Shown here: positions 63,533 to 64,000 of the stretch, in pieces
Layout: the number at the start of each line of letters is the position of its first letter
Numbering within the stretch: the stretch's first letter is position 1
Origin: Pseudomonas sp.
Lineage (GTDB): Bacteria > Pseudomonadota > Gammaproteobacteria > Pseudomonadales > Pseudomonadaceae
Length of the DNA: 64,000 nt
Reading direction: 5' to 3'
Assembly (NCBI GenBank): GCA_030603065.1
Contig: JAUVYN010000005.1
Coordinates: 1-64,000, forward strand
Made by a program: the position numbers and the translations under genes
Notes under the pieces: model-generated
What the model was told of the DNA's origin: nothing
The model's input: only the letters and a program-made list of their open reading frames with translations
Databases searched by the model: none

Positions 63533-64000
63533 CAGCCCTGGTGCCCCTGGGCCAGCCAGCGGTCCAGCAGCGGCAGGACGGAAGCGGCGGGCTGATAGCC
63601 ATTCGCGAGCAGCGCCAGCTGGCCATCCCGCTGAGCCAGCAGGGTAGGAAAGCCGGCGATGCCCAGATCCCGTGTCCAGGACAGATCCACCGCCACTGCA
63701 GCACGGGTCAGTTCAGCATCGAATTGCTCGGCAAAGACATGTGGGTCATAGCCGCAGGCTGAGGCCAGCTCGAGTAGTACGCTGACCTGACACAGATCGC
63801 GCAGTTCGACGTAGAACGCATGCTGCATGGCAGCAACCAGATCGGCTACCCGGCCCACAGCCAGCTCGCGCGCCACCAACATGGCACGGCAGGCCGGTTC
63901 CGTGTTGTAGATGAAGCCCGACGGCAGCCCAAGCGGGTCAGCGAAGGGCTGACCCGAGCTTTCGGCAGCGGCCTGCCAGTGTTCCGCCAGAGCTGCGCGG
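63532..64000 (-). CDS. DsbA-family oxidoreductase, partial
   Basis: The frame is open to the window end, so the N-terminal part is missing. The visible 155 or so residues (including GFIYNTEPACRAMLVARELA, AFYVELRDLCQVSVLLELA and the cis-Pro loop GIAGFPTLLAQRDGQLALLANGY) match the C-terminal half of the DsbA family proteins of the COG3531 type, with the helical insert and the second thioredoxin-fold part. The active-site CxxC would lie beyond 64000. Such proteins are often cytoplasmic and of unknown substrate. An internal ATG at 63882 is not the real start. Confidence 0.85.
   Translation of the reverse strand, partial: RAALAEHWQAAAESSGQPFADPLGLPSGFIYNTEPACRAMLVARELAVGRVADLVAAMQHAFYVELRDLCQVSVLLELASACGYDPHVFAEQFDAELTRAAVAVDLSWTRDLGIAGFPTLLAQRDGQLALLANGYQPAASVLPLLDRWLAQGHQG

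Noticed and set aside
1..64000. CRISPR arrays, insertion sequences, prophage, toxin-antitoxin or defence islands
   Set aside because: No regularly spaced repeats, transposase or integrase motifs, or known defence genes were seen on either strand; codon use and gene content look core throughout.

Overview
The window is ordinary chromosomal DNA of a Pseudomonas-type gammaproteobacterium (Pseudomonadaceae). GC content is fairly high and genes are tightly packed. The tyrA-aroA fusion, the order gyrA-serC-pheA-hisC-tyrA/aroA-cmk-rpsA-ihfB-lapA-lapB-pyrF, the block mtnA | mtaD-ubiG-mupP-yciK, and the pairs argF-ABC ATPase and cyaB-metallophosphoesterase all resemble gene order I recall from P. aeruginosa. 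A salt-tolerant relative such as Halopseudomonas is possible, but the sequence alone does not settle the genus.

Layout. 1-3.6 kb: glycerol catabolism (glpD and glpK, with ybaK between). 3.7-6.3 kb: an AI-2E/PerM membrane protein, a ferredoxin-reductase-type flavoprotein and a tRNA-Pro(CGG). 6.3-11.3 kb: molybdenum cofactor genes (mobA, moaB, moeA), glutaredoxin grxD and a molybdopterin oxidoreductase. 11.5-16.7 kb: argF, an orphan ABC ATPase, a serine hydrolase, an exported msrB-msrA pair and slyD. 16.9-21.9 kb: a GPH-type MFS carrier, two small envelope proteins, the iron-storage pair bfd-bfr behind a Fur-type promoter, and a zinc alcohol dehydrogenase. 21.9-35.5 kb: a long minus-strand series from gyrA through aromatic amino-acid synthesis, rpsA and ihfB to the LPS-assembly genes lapA/lapB and pyrF. 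35.6-41.4 kb: methylthioadenosine salvage (mtnA, mtaD), ubiG, muropeptide recycling (mupP), an SDR and a diguanylate cyclase. 41.5-46.9 kb: minus-strand rnm, yciO, trpS, scpA, scpB, rluB. 47-50.2 kb: yciI, a coiled-coil envelope protein and a Cpx-like system (response regulator, CpxP/Spy-like protein, sensor kinase). 50.2-55.3 kb: nitroreductase with AraC regulator, a DUF962 plus HD-domain pair, adenylate cyclase cyaB and an LpxH-like phosphoesterase. 55.5-64 kb: the type Vd secreted phospholipase plpD, recQ, a YecA-family protein, the biofilm-adhesin control pair lapG-lapD, a small membrane protein and a DsbA-family protein cut by the window edge.

No prophage, IS element, CRISPR array, toxin-antitoxin pair or defence island was recognised, and no stretch over 300 bases lacks a gene. 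The longest gaps are 11294-11553 (260 bp, upstream of argF), 18325-18526 (about 200 bp), 51774-51972 (about 200 bp) and 40283-40462 (180 bp, with a perfect 15-bp hairpin). Signalling is a recurring theme: cAMP (cyaB), c-di-GMP (a diguanylate cyclase and the degenerate receptor LapD) and Cpx envelope stress.

I see no clearly new multi-gene system. The items most worth a second look are the DUF962 + HD-domain pair (possibly two non-haem iron oxygenases), the TrpRS with a cysteine motif expected to hold a [4Fe-4S] cluster, the CpxR-type box, the inverted repeat between glpD and ybaK, and the unexplained hairpin before the diguanylate cyclase gene.
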